From: Channa striata
Lineage: Eukaryota > Chordata > Actinopteri > Anabantiformes > Channidae
DNA length: 64,000 nucleotides
Direction: 5' to 3'
Assembly (NCBI GenBank): GCA_033026295.1
Contig: CM065169.1
Span: 4,970,932-5,034,931, forward strand
The position numbers and the translations under genes were made by a program. This document shows, piece after piece, positions 1 through 14,655 of this stretch (the first letter of the stretch is position 1; every line of letters starts with the position of its first letter). The notes below the pieces were generated by a model. The model was not told where the DNA came from, did not search any database, and saw nothing but the letters and a program-made list of their open reading frames with translations.

Positions 1-3000
1 AAACAAAATTTTAATTAGGATGAGCACCACCAGTGCCTAAGACTAGAATATGCATTTTTAAAGAGCAGGTAATCTGTGCTATTATGTGGGACTGAATCTA
101 CTGAATCTACTAGGCTCTAAATAAACAAAGTGTCATATATAAAAACTAAGTTACTGGTAAAGTCACAGGTACAGAACAGAGCTGAAGGGAAACCCTGCTA
201 AATTCTACCTGAGTATGTTTTGTATTTACATAAGGAGGATGTGAGCAACGTAGTGGTCATACTGTAGATGTCCATTCTGTGTGGAGGTGTAGGTGTAGGT
301 CTGAGTGTCTCTGGGATAGACCAGGGACATGCTTCTCTCAGAGTTAAAAGCGTGCAGTTGACCACGGATGATGATGGTAGCAATATAATATTGTTTTACT
401 CCGGCGTGAAAAGACAAAGAATTGTCTTTGAGAACATAGATGTCCAATAAAATAATGCATGTGAGTCATGGGACTTCTGTGTTTGCATATGGACAGTGGG
501 TCCGTGGCTGAAACAATACCTAAATGCGACAAAGTAAACTTTTCGATAACTTTTTTCTGCAAGAAACTAGCCCGTGTCTTTTTTACTTGACATGCTTCAG
601 GTGTATTGTGTGGAGCTGAGTGTCTGTCAAGACAGTGCACTGTGTCCAGGGAATGACAGCGTACTGACTTAAACAGACAGGTAGAAACCAAGACAATGTA
701 AAGAATTGAGACACAGTTGGATACTCAGTCATGCATGAGCAGGAGTACACATGCCAGAGCAAGGTGGGCATGCAGACTTTCACGCACGACACACACCAGC
801 AGGAAATAGGTTGAAAAGTCAGTGACTCAGATGTTGCTCATGTCCACATATTCACATCCCATGAAGTGGAACCAGTGAGCTGAGCTGTCTTAAACTTCAA
901 AGGACATAAGACATTCTAAGACATTCAAAGGCAAAGCTCACATAAGGGCAGGGAGACACTCAAATGCACTTGAATGAATAGTTGACATTAGTCTCCTGCC
1001 CAAACATAAAGGCATATCAAGCTTCTCTAAACGTGCCTGCTACACCATGGAAATGTATGGAAATGCAAATGTGCAACTGCAATCTAAACCTTAGCTGACA
1101 GCACAGGGTGTGCAGCACAGTGCTTAAAGCTGATGTACACGGTCTGTTTCCAACTACCTTCAAACCAACTGACATTTGAAATGTGGGCTTAGATTCAAAC
1201 CAAGCTTTATTGTTCACAGTAAAAAAAGATTCTACAGTTGTGACCTGTTCCTAAAGATGCCATTCATCCATTGGAAATCTAAGGCTGTCTTGTAATATAA
1301 TGCCCTGCCAAATTTTTCTTGAAGAAGGCAATAATAATATATATAATTTTATTAAAGGCTTTTACAAACCACTTTTGTGTATATGGAAGTGAACCGTTAA
1401 ATAGCAACTGCGATGATATTTAAAGATTGGTATCCAGTGACTGATGGGCTCAAGGGAGGTTGGCCTGATAATATGGTGATGGTGAGGATCGTGACTGGAG
1501 AGGTTTGTCAGGGTGTCAAAGGGGAACTGATAAAAAGAATGAATGAAGTAAAAAAAGAAAAAAAGAATGTGAAGTAAGCAATTATATATACTGACCTTTT
1601 TTCAGAGCTTCATAATTAATTCAATATTCTAAGACCTCCCGTGGCAGGCGAGCCACATGTTTCCATTCTGATGGATTGACAGCTTCGTCGTACCTACCCA
1701 CACGAACAGATTTTTATGGCTGTTCATTGCATGTACTGTAAATTGAACATCTTGTATTCAAGAAGGAAGATTATGAGAGTGAAGGAATGATCCTTCTTCT
1801 ATTATGACGGGTATGTTTATTGTACGATTTCTTTAAGATAATCACTTTGACAGTGGCAGAGGAAGCCAACAGCAGAAGTGCAGCTTTACCAACTATTATG
1901 CAAGTGAGTTTGAATTGTTGACAGAATATGTTTGGCACTTGGAAATTATGGCTCCAACTATTGCACATATTTACTTTCTTGCTTTTATTGTATTATTGTA
2001 TTATAGTATTCATGTAAATAGCTTTGGTGTAAGCATGGCACACAACAAATGTGAAAAATGAAACTATTAACTATACAATTCCTAGTACTGTTAAGTGTTC
2101 TTAACTGTGCCTGGCAATAAACCGTTTCTGATTCTGATTATTCACTTAGTTTCCTTTAGGTTACCTCCTGTTTGCAATCCACGCTTTACTTAGAAGTCGT
2201 AAAGAATTTAAAGAAATGGCTAGAGAAAGGGACTAGACATAGTCAGACAGACAGGGGATGGTCCCCAAAGAGATGCAGATAAACAAATTACTGGCAGCAA
2301 TATTGGACATGAAAGTTTTGCAGTGTTGCCCTTGACAGCTGTTCTCTGAGGCAGAAAATTACAGCTGTTACAAATCTTTAAGATTTTAAATAGCCACCAT
2401 CATTTGAAGCTATATGAATTTGTTTTTCCCCTCCTACGACTCCCAAAGTCCCCAACTCTCCCTCATGCTTTCTTTCACTGTCCTTCATCCCATTCCTCTG
2501 CCATGGGAAACCAATTTAGATTCCCAAGCTAACATGTGCCATGCAGGTCAAACTGTTAATAATTGGATTGGAGATGAGATGTAAATTACAATAATGAATG
2601 TAATTTTCCTGTAATTATACGGACGTCTGAGCCGCCTCCGCCTCCAGGCTCAAAATTCTAATCTTTTCATAAGGAGGAACTGTCTGAAACTTTAAGTTAA
2701 CACTGAATGTTGACGCTGCTTGTAGCTTTGGAAGTGAAAGCCCTGTCCTTTCTGCTGATGGTTTCTTTGGAGTGCTTCTTTTGGACCTGTGAGTTAACTT
2801 CATATCATATTCTTGAGAGAGTCCATCAGAACATAGGTTTATCAGGGTGATGGGAACAGTGGAATAAGATAGCCGACTTGTGAGGGCTTGAACATGAAGG
2901 AACAACATGAATATGTATATTAACAACAGTAAATTGTCATTGTCCAATTATAGACCTGAGTTGACAGTGACAAGATATGAAACTTCATGCTCAGAGCTTG

Positions 3001-5584
3001 ACGTTAAGTAGGTTGTCAAGCAAGAGGAGAAGTGTCGTTACTGTATTCTCAAGAATCGATGTTGGAATTCTGAAAGTTCTGCAGATGTCAACCATCCCAG
3101 ACTCAGTCAGCAGCACTTAATGTTAATCACCTTGTTCTCATTTTGCACAATTGCCTGTATTTGTTGTATGTGTCAGGCTGCTCCTCAGACCTAAGGGTTG
3201 CGTTGTTTCCTATCCGTCCTTCCAATGAAAAGACCACAAGCTTTTTTTTAACCGGAACCAAAGTGCTTTGCTTTCCTAACATAAATTAACACACATGGTA
3301 CTCGTCCTGGTGACTTGATATCATTACTAAATGTAGTGTATGTTTATGTTATATATGTCACATGTATTTGCAGTATATAGTAGTTGAACATGTAATTGAA
3401 AACAAGGATGAAAAATCCATCTTACATGCACTTATACATGTGAAATGGGTAGTTCTGCAGTCCACAGGAACCACGTGGGGCACTGACTCAGCTGGCTGTG
3501 TGTCTTCCTTGACTTTCATAGATTGCTACTTTTATGTGATTGTTTTTTGTAAAGACATTATTGCTGGATTTAAATGGAAGCTCAATTGCAGTTGTCAGGA
3601 TACACAATCAGGGAATGGAAGAAGCTCTTGAGCTATTGACAGAGGTTAAAACTGCAATGGCATTGGTGCTGAATGTCTTTAGAACCCGACAGGAAATCAC
3701 AGTGATTGCAGTGGTACTTCTATGATTGACCCCCCACTGATGAACAGATCAATACAACATACCAGCAGGTAATTTGTCACTACACACTTGACATCTTCCA
3801 ACAGGAGACAAGACAAACCTGCTTTCTTCTGCTTCTGTCCCTAAAGAAGGTCAATGTGGCGCAACTGCCTAACCTGCTCCTGTCGCTCTGTGAAGCTCTG
3901 CAGTGACAGGGTTGTTGGGAGGCCAAAACACAGAGCTGCTCATTTGAAACACTGTTATTCATTGGAACCCTCTGTAGTACTTTGAGCAATTTATTTCCAT
4001 TTTTCTCCTTTTTAAGATCTCCTTACAATATTTATGGCAAAATAAGGGGCTCTTCCAGTGAGTTTGATGACTTGACGACAGTATGTAACCAAAGAAAATC
4101 TACCAGTTTTAGGTTTGCATCACATGAAGCTGGATCTGAGCCCAAAGCAGGCACTGATATTTATCTCTCTCATCTGCTCTCTCTCTCTAAGTCTCTCTGG
4201 TCCAGAAATACCTCATCAATCTCTTAGTTTAGTGGTGAGCAGGTGATGCTGTGCGATCTATGGGGCCAAGATATCGGTAGAATCATAGTTCACAGTGTGC
4301 ATCTCCTGATTGACCCTGTGTGATCAAAAAAGGCACTGCTCTGTTGGCAACTGGGATGCTCTTGCTGCTTTTATGATTCTGGGATTGTTGTTGTGATTGT
4401 GTGATTTTTATAATTTGGATTATTGTTTGTTCAGAGGAAGAGAAGAAAGAGAATAGAGAAAAGTACAGTGAAGGGTTATTCAACTAGCTGATAGTGGACA
4501 TCACCAGAATATCTGGAAATAGAATTCAGTATATGGTTTTGGATTTCTTAGTTGTGTGTCATTTACAGCTTGTTTTTATCTTCATTTGTCTGTAACACTG
4601 CCCTATTTTTATACCTGAGCTAATACTTCTAATAACAATGTCGGCCTTATACTAGTCTGAGCAGGGCAGAGTACATTCCAGAGCAACCTTTTGATTTTGG
4701 GCCCTCCTGACCCCCACCCACCCATCTTTTTATTCTGTTTTACATATTTGGCTTCATCGCTGTTTTGGGCCATCCTTTACTGTCCTCCTGTCCAACTCAG
4801 CAAAAATAAAGCCAGTCTGTTCTGCTGTGTTATAAAGAGACTATGTAACCAAAGGTCTTGGGCCTGTAAGTATGACTTCCAAAAATTTTACCACCCCAAT
4901 TTTTTTTTTCATTATTATGTTATGTGTACTTTGTATTATATTGCTGCCTATGCAGCAATAAAATAAAAGGGACTGATGAAAGTCACATACCCAGAGCCAC
5001 TGTTTCAGTTAATTCCTGAAGTCTTAGACAGTGAAATACTCAACACAACAATCCATAGCCACTTTACCTGCACATAACACTTCTCAAAATAGCTTCAGTG
5101 TTGAGTACACACTCAGCAGTGAGGATGTTGGGACAGCAAGCTCATCATTAGCAAGCCGAAAGCACTTTTCAACCCGCTGGTCCCCATGAGAGTCTGAACT
5201 GCCTTCCTCTACCTGAGTTAGTCGAGAGGCTATTAGTTATGTCAACTCTTAATCATACTCACACTTGTAGCAGAAGAGAGGGGGAGTGCCCAGGGTGGGT
5301 CTTTAAACTGCTCAAGAGTGGGCGTCTGGTTCATAGTCACTGGGAATATTAGTCATAAAATCACTCATACTGTCATAACATCATCCAGGGCTTATTACAG
5401 CTAATTATTGGAATGGCTAGCAGTGTTAAATAGTGAAGACAGTGTTTTGGTAATGAAGTGGGAAGTGCTTAAAGTGGTAAAAGTCTCCACTCAGCACTGC
5501 TGGGAATTTGCTACCATTATTATTCATATTACTCTTAATGCTAGAACCCCAATAAAGCAAAATACAGCTGAATCATGTGGAGTA

Positions 5585-5585
<1 letters not shown>

Positions 5586-5644
<59 letters not shown>
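5586..5644. repeat. (TG)n microsatellite, 59 bp
   Basis: Seen: uninterrupted TG dinucleotides from 5586 to 5644. Confidence 0.97.
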
Positions 5645-5648
<4 letters not shown>

Positions 5649-6419
5649 ATGTATTAACGGTAAGGACATATATAGGTATTTTCTATCTATCTGTCAGAAA
5701 TCCAACTGAAGCATTGGCAATTGGTTCGGACAAGAGCTCAGGTCTTTAGTTTTATTTCTTCTATCAAAACACGTGTACAGATTACAGTAAAGCTGATTTG
5801 ATCTCATCCTCACCTTTGATATCCTTAGTTGTCCTTGTGTGTGTTGTGTTGAAGATGATATCACAGCAGTTTTATGTGGCATCATCGCAAAAATCAATTA
5901 CAGTGAGGGGGTACTAGGGAGTAGAATTGGAGCAGCTTGTGGAAAAGCACTATAAGTGAGAGTATGGGAAGTCAAATTGTTGTTTTTGCATGGGACAGAC
6001 AGGTCAAAAAAATCTTTAGAAGATCAATAATCACTTTTTTTTTTTTTTTACTGATACAGAAAGCCCATTTCATTACAGATACAGATTTACTCAATAAGAA
6101 CACAGTTTCTCAAACGCTTGAATGAGCAAACATGGTCCATCCTAAATCTTTGGCCTTGTTTCTGTTCCTGAAAAGTCATTGCCTGGGATCTTTGTCCACT
6201 TCCTCCCTTTTAGAGATAATTCCTGCAGGAGTGGCCCTGCTTTTGCAAAAGACATTCCAGAGAGAAGACACAAAACAGGACTACGAAGTTATTTGATCAT
6301 GCTTTGTGTTGTTTTTTTCATGATAATGACAAGATGTAAAATCTCCAGAAATTAGGTGGTAAAACTGTTTTTTTTTTTCTTTTTTCAATCTCCTCTCTTC
6401 AAATAATAATGTAATTGAC

Positions 6420-7815
6420 CACGCTGATCAGCCATAACATGTAAAGTAAATAATTAATAAATCATTACGTCTTTACAATGACATTTAGTGTGATATATTA
6501 GGCAGAAAATAAACAAATAAACATCCTTGAAGTTAATGTATGTTAAAAGCACTTTTAACAAGAGCAAGAATAACAATTTGACAACTTATACATGGGCTAA
6601 ATTGTGATTCCTAGACAACTGAAACAGAACAGATCCAAACCTGCACCTCTTGAGGATGTTTTCAGTCTTTAGTGGTCAGAACCTACTAAGAGTTGTCTAA
6701 AAGTGGTTACCCAGTGAACCTTTTACAACAACAACAATTTACAGTAATAATGGTTTACTTTGTTACTATTTCTTGTCTAACTCTACTTCTATTATATACC
6801 AATTTGTTAAATGTGACATTGCCTCTTGTTGAAACGTTCATCTGCTGTGCCAGTATAACAGAAACGCATATGCAAATGTTTCTGAATGTAGCCTACATGG
6901 TGTGGACGCTGACGATTAGTTTTATACCACTTGGGCCTGCGAATCAGTTCACTCCCTGGGGGTCAGCAGTCATGGAGACATGCAGCATGTTGAGCTAAAG
7001 CATCCCTCCATCTCCATCATTCTGTGCTCAAAAACATCATAGTAGTAGACCATCTTCCAAATAAATATAAAAACCCTCTGCTCATTTGCAACGGAAGCAA
7101 TTAATCTAAAACTACGCACTTGATGAGTATTGTTTTCTTTCTTTTTTTTTTTTTTGGCCCCTATAATTACCCATAGTATGCCGTTGCTCAGAACACCCAG
7201 TGCAGTATTTTGCAAATGGGGCTCTGCAGTTTCAGATCGGTCACAGTGAACATGTTGACCTGTTATCACTACCATAAGTGTCTATAATGGGCATGTGAGC
7301 ATCGAACTGGACCAGAGAGCTTTGGAGAAAGGTTGCCTGAACTTACCTGGGGAAGACAAGTCACCAGAATCCACTATGCGACGGAGGGTGGGTGAAGCAG
7401 TGTGATGCTCTGGGCAATGTTCAGCTTAAAAACCGTGGCTCCTGCCTTTTATATGGATGTTAATTGGAAATGTACCACCTACCTAAACATTCCTGCTGAC
7501 CAGGTACACCAATTTATGGAAACAGTATTCCCTGAGGGCAGATACTTTCAGGAGGTTAATGCACCCTGCTCTACTGGGAAAAAAAAAGGTTTAAAGATGG
7601 TTTGAGAAACACAACAAATGGCATCGGTGTTCTGACTTGGCCTCCAAATTCATATCTCAATCCAATCTTTGGGCACATTTGTAGAATGTGCTAGAAAAAT
7701 TAGTGATGATTAACTTTAAAGGTCTAGTGGAGTCAGGGTCAGGGCTATTTTGACTTCAAAAGATGACCCACTCAATATTAGGAAGGTGGTTGTAATGTTA
7801 TGGCTGATTGGTGGA
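6420..7815 (+). mobile_element. Decayed Tc1/mariner-like DNA transposon with both terminal repeats
   Basis: Seen: a left end containing CTGATCAGCCATAACAT (6424-6440) and a right end containing ATGTTATGGCTGATTGG (7795-7811) that is its near-perfect reverse complement. Between them are fragments of a Tc1-like transposase: AVWG-type context at about 7400, TTYLNIPADQVHQFMETVFP (7465-7524), and later LTWPPNS-like and RGLVES-like codons broken by stops and indels (7635-7760). Known: Tc1 transposases have VMVWG, DNAPCHTA and WPPNSPDLNPIEHLW motifs around the DDE catalytic core. Here the DNAPCH block survives only as NAPCSTG at about 7559. The first 300 bp also match the remembered 5' part of this fish element. 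The element is dead. The segment 6730-7170 matches nothing I recall and may be a later insertion. Confidence 0.8.
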
Positions 7816-10800
7816 ACGTTTTATCAAACCAAGTCATGGCTTTAGGTGTTCAGTAGTTGTATTTTTAGTTAATAATGACCAAATCGATTTTTCCCCTTGA
7901 GCTTTGTTGAGGAGTTGTTAATTCATTATGTCCTCACTAAATAGCTTTGTAAATTAAACTGAATGAGAATCATTAAACTACAATTGTCTCGCTCATTTAA
8001 TTTTTTTCCCCTTTCCACTTCTAAATTCATATATTTGCTTTTTTGTCCCACACATTGGGGCGACACGATTTAAGAGAAACCTTATAACTAAAACACTTTA
8101 TAGATTTATCCTGATTGAAAGGCAAACTCTGAAAACATGGAATTAATATTGTTCCACTAATATCTGGTCAACTAGTAAAGTGTGCACTAAAAGATTGAAC
8201 AAAGTATGTAAGAAAAAGGTCATGCTGCTCAAATATATGATCTCTGGTGATCCTTATCATTATAATTAATAATTAGCATAGTTATTCAATCTTTCAAGTC
8301 TTTTTAAATTGTGATATTTGAATTAAGTTATTCAGTTCTAAATGCAGAGCAAGGAAGTTATGGTAAGTCAGGCAGTCAATCTGCCTTCATGTTCCTCCTT
8401 CTTTTTGTGTCTCATTAGTCAGGCAGAGCTTCTGATATGTCAACAGGGGGTTACAGTTGGCCAGCGGCAATCCCCACTGGTTTTGGCTTGATGCATCCTC
8501 AAACAGAATATGTGGTGTTTAGCGTCTTATTGTCTTCAGGCTTTATGTCCCAATGGAGCTTCAAACAACCCCACTGACTCCTCCACCCACCTCATTAGTT
8601 CTTTGGAAGAGCTTCCCACATCTCTCTCACTGTTGCACTTATCTGTATTGCATTACAATGTAAAGCATTGTTGTTTACATTCTATACAGACATTACAGGG
8701 AAAAACATTATCCTAAAACTTGCAATGGAACCCCCATAAAATCCCCTAAGAATATAGAACAGTTTCCTAAGTCTTCAGTATCATGTACTTGTCTGTGGAT
8801 GTGGCTACTTTTAAACAAGCTTGGCACATTTTTCTCGTATGATTTAAAGCTGCTCCTCAGTCACTCATACTGCCTTGCCAGTCGTACATGAGATTGGACT
8901 TCTGAAATGGATCAGATCAGACTCAGTATTGGCAAATATCAAATATTAAAAGATGTAGATTTGGACCAGGACCAAAAATATCTAGATTAGGACACGCCTA
9001 TGATCTGATTGCATATTGTAACAAAACTATATGCCTTTTGCTGAATAGTTATAAATACTCAAGTGAAACACAAGTCATAGAGTTGGGGGGGTGGGGTTAC
9101 AGTAAGTGCGTGTAAAGTGTTTATTATATAATGATGAAACAGTACAGGTCCTGGCTTGGAAAGATGCATTTCCTTGGCTACACTTAGTTAGAGTTGACTC
9201 CCTTACGTTCCCTCCTCCTTTTGTTCCTTAGTTCTACAAACTTGCAAATCACTCCAAAGCACAGTAGAAACACTACCCTACTACATTCCTATCTTCCCTC
9301 AGACATGATCACTTTCAGAATACTTACTTTGGCTCACAATCACAGCTTTGATCAAAGCATAACACTTTCACATACTCTGCATGATTTATTGTTTTTTTTT
9401 TCACTCATGGGATGGGTTCTGCCAGCCATTTCAACATTTAGGGAAAAGTAATTTGACAATGCACTGACAGTGCCTGACAGACTTCCTTGCAAACATTTTG
9501 AAACCACATGCTGGACTAAAGTTCTGGATTTAGAATATTTGGATATGAAGGAAAAGCTGCCTCCAAACTCCTGGCAGGGATTTAAAATTAATATGTGCAG
9601 AGATGCTTTTATTTGCCTACAGGAAAGCATGAATAAAGAAAACATGACTTTCTCCTCCACTGCAGGAAACTCCCTAATAATCATATATTGTGTGGGAAGT
9701 CTGGGATTTTCAGTACAACAGTTGGACATGTTTTTCCAATCACATAATGATATTCACATTAACAATTAGACTGTATTGATAAACTAAAGTCTGCCTTCAT
9801 TTCCAACTTCCTACATGACTCATTATTCTCAAAAATTCTTGAGCTGATTCTGCTTTCGGACCAGAAACAGGTTAAACATTGGGTCTCCTTACCCACATCA
9901 TTAAGGCCTCCTTGCTTAGAAATTCCTTATCATGTGGAATTTATTTAAGTACGTGGCAAAAAGTCTGGTATTGAACGGAGTTTGATAGATTTAAGTTCAA
10001 CACTGTTTTCAGGGTCCTTATGTCTTCATATTGTCTGGAGTTACACTAACATTTACAGAACACAAACCAGGACTCATTTACTCTCAAACAGTACACAAAA
10101 AGTAGTTGCTTTGACTCAGTACAAACTCTAAAGTTCTCGGTCGGCAGGTAGATTGGGACCAGGGCCCTTCTAGCTGTGATGCAGCAACACTAATCCTACT
10201 TTAACCTGAAGACTTTAAAATAAGATTTCTAGAGATTGAAAAAAAATGTTTTAACATGATAATGTTACATATTTTTCATTGTACAAAAGAGTTGAATTTT
10301 AGTAAGGTTGGTGTGATCTCACAAAATGTTCAAAATGCAAAGTACACTGTAATTCCTGATTAAATGAGCTTAGCTGAAAAAGGCATGCAAACTGATTTCC
10401 TTGAAAAAATAAACACGTAAACTGGAATAGATAACCTACTTCTACTTACAAAAGCCTATGAGTGTAGTACACTTACAATTTAGTTTGCATAATTGCAACA
10501 GTGTACAGTATTTAAGAGTGTACTTACTTATATGTAACAGTATGGAGGACCCAGAATGATTATTTTAAACAAAGTAATTTCAAGTTAAGTGTACTGTGTG
10601 CTGTCTTTCAAACAACACACTTATGTAAGTTGAGCCAACTAGCCACCTTAAACAAATCAAGAAATGGTTACTTGTGCAACTTTAGTGTTACAACGTTCTG
10701 TCATACGTGACTTTCTATTTTCGTGAAAACCTTTTCAGGCATGGTTGGTTAACCACACCCCTTCCCCAAAATTAAACAACGTGCCCCACTTGTAAAAATA

Positions 10801-13800
10801 CTACATTCTACCATGTGGTAATGCATCTTTTATCAATTAGCTGTAATTATCTAGTGCTCAGGTCAATCCAGCTATTGTACTGTACAAACGGGAAAAACAT
10901 TTTACTTACATCCCCCCTTTATCCTTTGCACATGTCAGCACAGTACTTTTAAAATCAACCCAGAAATGTTGAAGTTTGAAATTTCAACAGACCAGTTTTT
11001 GCTGCCTAGAAGTGAGCATACCCGCATTTCGGCGACTCAAAATATCTCCCTAATAAGGCCTGGGAACAGTACAGTGTAGTACAGCCTGACTGTTTAGAAG
11101 AGTGACAGTACATTGAGATGAGTTATGGAGCAGATCCCTAGTAAACAGCTTTAATGATACATTTGCATCATACAGTCATGTTCCTTTCTGTTTATCTTTG
11201 TCGTCATTTTTATCCTGTATTCTATGTCAATGTAAAACTCTCTGAACATTTTCAAATCTAAATACAAGTAATTACCCTTTTTTTGCTAATGAACATTAAT
11301 AAAAAAGGTGATTTAGACTTTGACATATGCAAGAGAAAAATGTGCTGCTTTTTTACTGTATGATCAGAGCTTCAGCACTTTACATGTTGTTGCAGTTGCT
11401 GAGAAGTTACTGGCGTATTTCATCATGCCGCACACCTCACTGTGAATTCAAGCTGTAAAATTACCATGAGACCTTTAAGTAGCTCAATCTGCTGAAGGAA
11501 ACAGAGAAAATCTCAGGTGTGCACTAAAAGAACACCACCTTTTTTGATGTTCTACAATATAAAGCAGCGTGTTTTCATGCCGTGACACAATTTGTAACAC
11601 AAGCATGAAGTGACTGTAATCATGGTTTATCGGCTGCACACAGCACCTTTAATCACCCTTCTCTTACAACCTTGGCTTAAGTTTTAGACTTATTCTCTTT
11701 ATCAACATTATCACTGAAACTACTTACTAACTCACAGTGTTTACCAATCATAGTGTGTGTGATATTAGGAGTGGAAATAGTAGTATTTGCCAAAACTCTG
11801 TTCGCCTCTCATCAGCCGCTGCTTCAAATCTCTATGAAAACCTCATGTTCTTTTCTATTGCTCTGTGACTGATCAGAGTGATGCATTCCAAAACACAGTC
11901 TGCACATCATAATACCATCTGTTTCGGAGGATCCTGTATTCACTTTTGCTTCAACAGTCATAATGAAAGGACTTTTTTCATAGTGCCACAGAGCTGAGCA
12001 AATGTTCTGTTTTTCTCTGTATCTCTCCTCTGTCTTATAGAAAGAATGTCCCTCTGATATGCTTTGACTTGTTGCATGTAAACCCTCTGTCCTTATACAT
12101 GCAGATGTGTGTGTGTGTGCACATCTGAACAGAAATAGATTTGTGTGTGAGAGCTGTTTTAAGATTAACATATGTACTCAGTGGTGGCTCCCAGCAGGCA
12201 GCTTTTAACCAGAAATGTTTCAGTTCATTCAACATCACATTTAAGTCAGAACTCACACCAGTGCCCATATCACTTCTCCCGCAGCACTCTTCTCATCTCA
12301 CACACCAAATAACTTTCTGTTTTCCCAATAAATCATCAAAGTCTCCAGAAAAAGCTAGAAAGTCTGGTAAAAATTAATATTCTAGGTTCTTCTGAGAGAG
12401 GCAGCTGGGTTGGGGGTGTTTTTGTTCAGACCAGAGGAAGAATTTCTTCTCCCAGCCAAAATATTTGTGATATGGAGGTTGTGTATGTGCTGTCTAGCAA
12501 CAGCCTGCCTGAGCTGTAAATATCTCAAATTCATTCAATTCTAAAATTAATTGAATTTCAAAGTTTTCTTTTATACTCCTCTTACACAGCTGTGACAAAT
12601 CTGTAACATTTTGATGTTGTTTGCAGATATAGGAATCAAACTCTTTGTTCTCTAAAGTGATCCCGAATAGCCACAGCTAATCACAGCAGAGTATGTAGTG
12701 TAGTGCCTGCGTGGGGCTAAAGCGCTGGGCTGGGGTACTGGCCACTGCCAAAACCAGACTGTCCCCCAAGTTCCCACAGTGCCTCCCAATGCCAAAATGA
12801 CAAGGTGGTAGATACTTGCTTTGAAACTTGTAGCACAATGAGACCTGACCCCAAAAAATGTTTTTATCATAATTATAATTTTAATTTTTTCTTTTATGTG
12901 CATTTAATGTTGTATCATATATATTTTGTTGCAATAGCAATATGTTACATTTGCAATCAGGCAAAATATTGCTGCGAAGGATATATTTTTTACCACCCCC
13001 AAACTTTTATTATTATTTGTTTTAAAATAAACATGGTGGATAAGTTATGTCTTTGACTTTTCTGACACTGAACAAACACTTTCCAAAAAGCCCATGCCGA
13101 CTAGTGACAGCAGGTCTTGGTGAACCCATGCTGTATCGGTATCTGTGTAGCTCTAGTAATCCCGAAGTCCTGGCAGGCACTTACATTCTGATGCAGTGCA
13201 GCTTCAGTACCGTTGCACATTTTGGTTGTTGATGTTTAATTTCAGAATCATTTGATTTTGGAGCAAAAGCTTCGTCAGCTACGTTTAGATTACAGTTGGG
13301 CACCTTTGGAATCCATCCATTCATAGAATTGTTCAGGGTGGCTGTACAAGTTTCATGTTCATGTTTGCCGACACTCCTGAAGGAGTCTAAAGCCCACAGA
13401 GCATTAAACAAATCGACCTACAAATATTAATAAAGAAAGCTAACCTAACAGGAAGATACATTTTCAGTAGTTAGAAAAGTTTAGTAGTAGCAGCTCTTTG
13501 ACACTTTCTGCACATTTGGCCAAACAAACTGAAACCTAAAAAGTAACAAACCTTTTTAGATTTGCACTTCTAGTTTCCTGCACTCCTGCCTCATGACATT
13601 TTCAAAGCAGTGTTTTTAATCAGGAGAGACTTGGCCACATATCAGACTGAGTGAGATTTATAGCTCCTTTTCTCTGGGAGCCTGTACCTCCGGACTTGTT
13701 GTAATAGGGAAAAACACAAGTAGTGTTTACATGGAAGGTGCTGCTGTGGTCCTGTTTCTGGGCCAGTTGCGGGTTGTTTGGTTTTTTGATTAACAACTCT

Positions 13801-14183
13801 CCAGAGACTGCACTGTGAATGGGGAGTCTGAATGAGTCTGGTCTAAGTCAAGATAAAGTTAGGATGTTTAGTTTGGCCGTTGATCTTATTTACAACTATT
13901 TTGTTGGAATGAGAGACTTGGAAATAAAACGAAAAGGAATTTGCCACTAATGAAAACCGGAAAAATAATTATGTAAACACAGAAGAAAACATTGTAAAAC
14001 ATTTAAACCAAGACTGCAGGCCAAGCCATAAAGCACCTGAAGTCTTGAAAGGTTTAATTTTGTGCAGACAAGTCATAAGACAAGATAATTTATTTTAAAG
14101 TCACATGATTATCTGAAGTGTTCCTATGAATGAAACTTTCATGTAAAGGCTTATTTTGCCTTTAAAACTATCCAGACAAATAA

Positions 14184-14285
14184 CATGTTTGCACAAGATA
14201 AATGTCTTGTTCCAACAAGATTAATATCTTGTTTTCACAGTATAATAACTTGTTGGCACGTGATAAATACCTTGAAAATAAATAC
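14184..14285 (+). repeat. 22-bp tandem repeat array with internal dyad
   Basis: Seen: four consecutive units of 22, 22, 21 and 22 bp at 14184, 14206, 14228 and 14249, plus a partial fifth unit from 14271. Each has the pattern CTTGTT, a short spacer, then (C/A)AGAT or TGAT followed by AATA. Each junction brings AAGAT and ATCTT-like motifs together as an imperfect palindrome. Copies differ at several positions, so the array is old. It resembles palindromic minisatellite-like parts of fish MITEs, but I cannot name a family. Confidence 0.7.
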
Positions 14286-14637
14286 CGTGCCAACATGATA
14301 AAAAATGGACATCACTCAGAACTTCTGGGGCTTAAACCAAATTATCTTTTCACAACTTCTATGGCAGGAAAAGCTTCCATAGTCTGAAATCATCTTAAAT
14401 GATAACTAATACTTAAATATTGTGCATACTTATTTATACTTCATGTTTGCACCCTATGCCAACACAGGTATGTGCGGAGCCAGTGCAGATGATAGTTGTG
14501 TTGATCTCTGGGGTGTCAGTGTGAGTAGAGTCTCGACCTAGATGAGTCAGGTTAGATTTTCGGAGTGAACTTCACTCCTTCCCCTCCTCTCTGAGACATT
14601 CATTGTCTGGGGAAACTGTGTGCAAACAGCACACAAA

Positions 14638-14655
14638 ACACACACACACACACAC
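14638..14655. repeat. (CA)n microsatellite, short
   Basis: Seen: 9 CA units, preceded by related ACACAAAACA sequence. Confidence 0.9.

Noticed and set aside
5408..5749. Open frame with a (CV)n stretch as a cysteine-valine-rich protein
   Set aside because: The run is simply the TG microsatellite translated; no splice or conservation evidence.
9352..9769. Overlapping plus and minus frames of 99 and 125 codons
   Set aside because: No recognisable domain or family match on either strand and no supporting splice signals; treated as chance open frames in intron.
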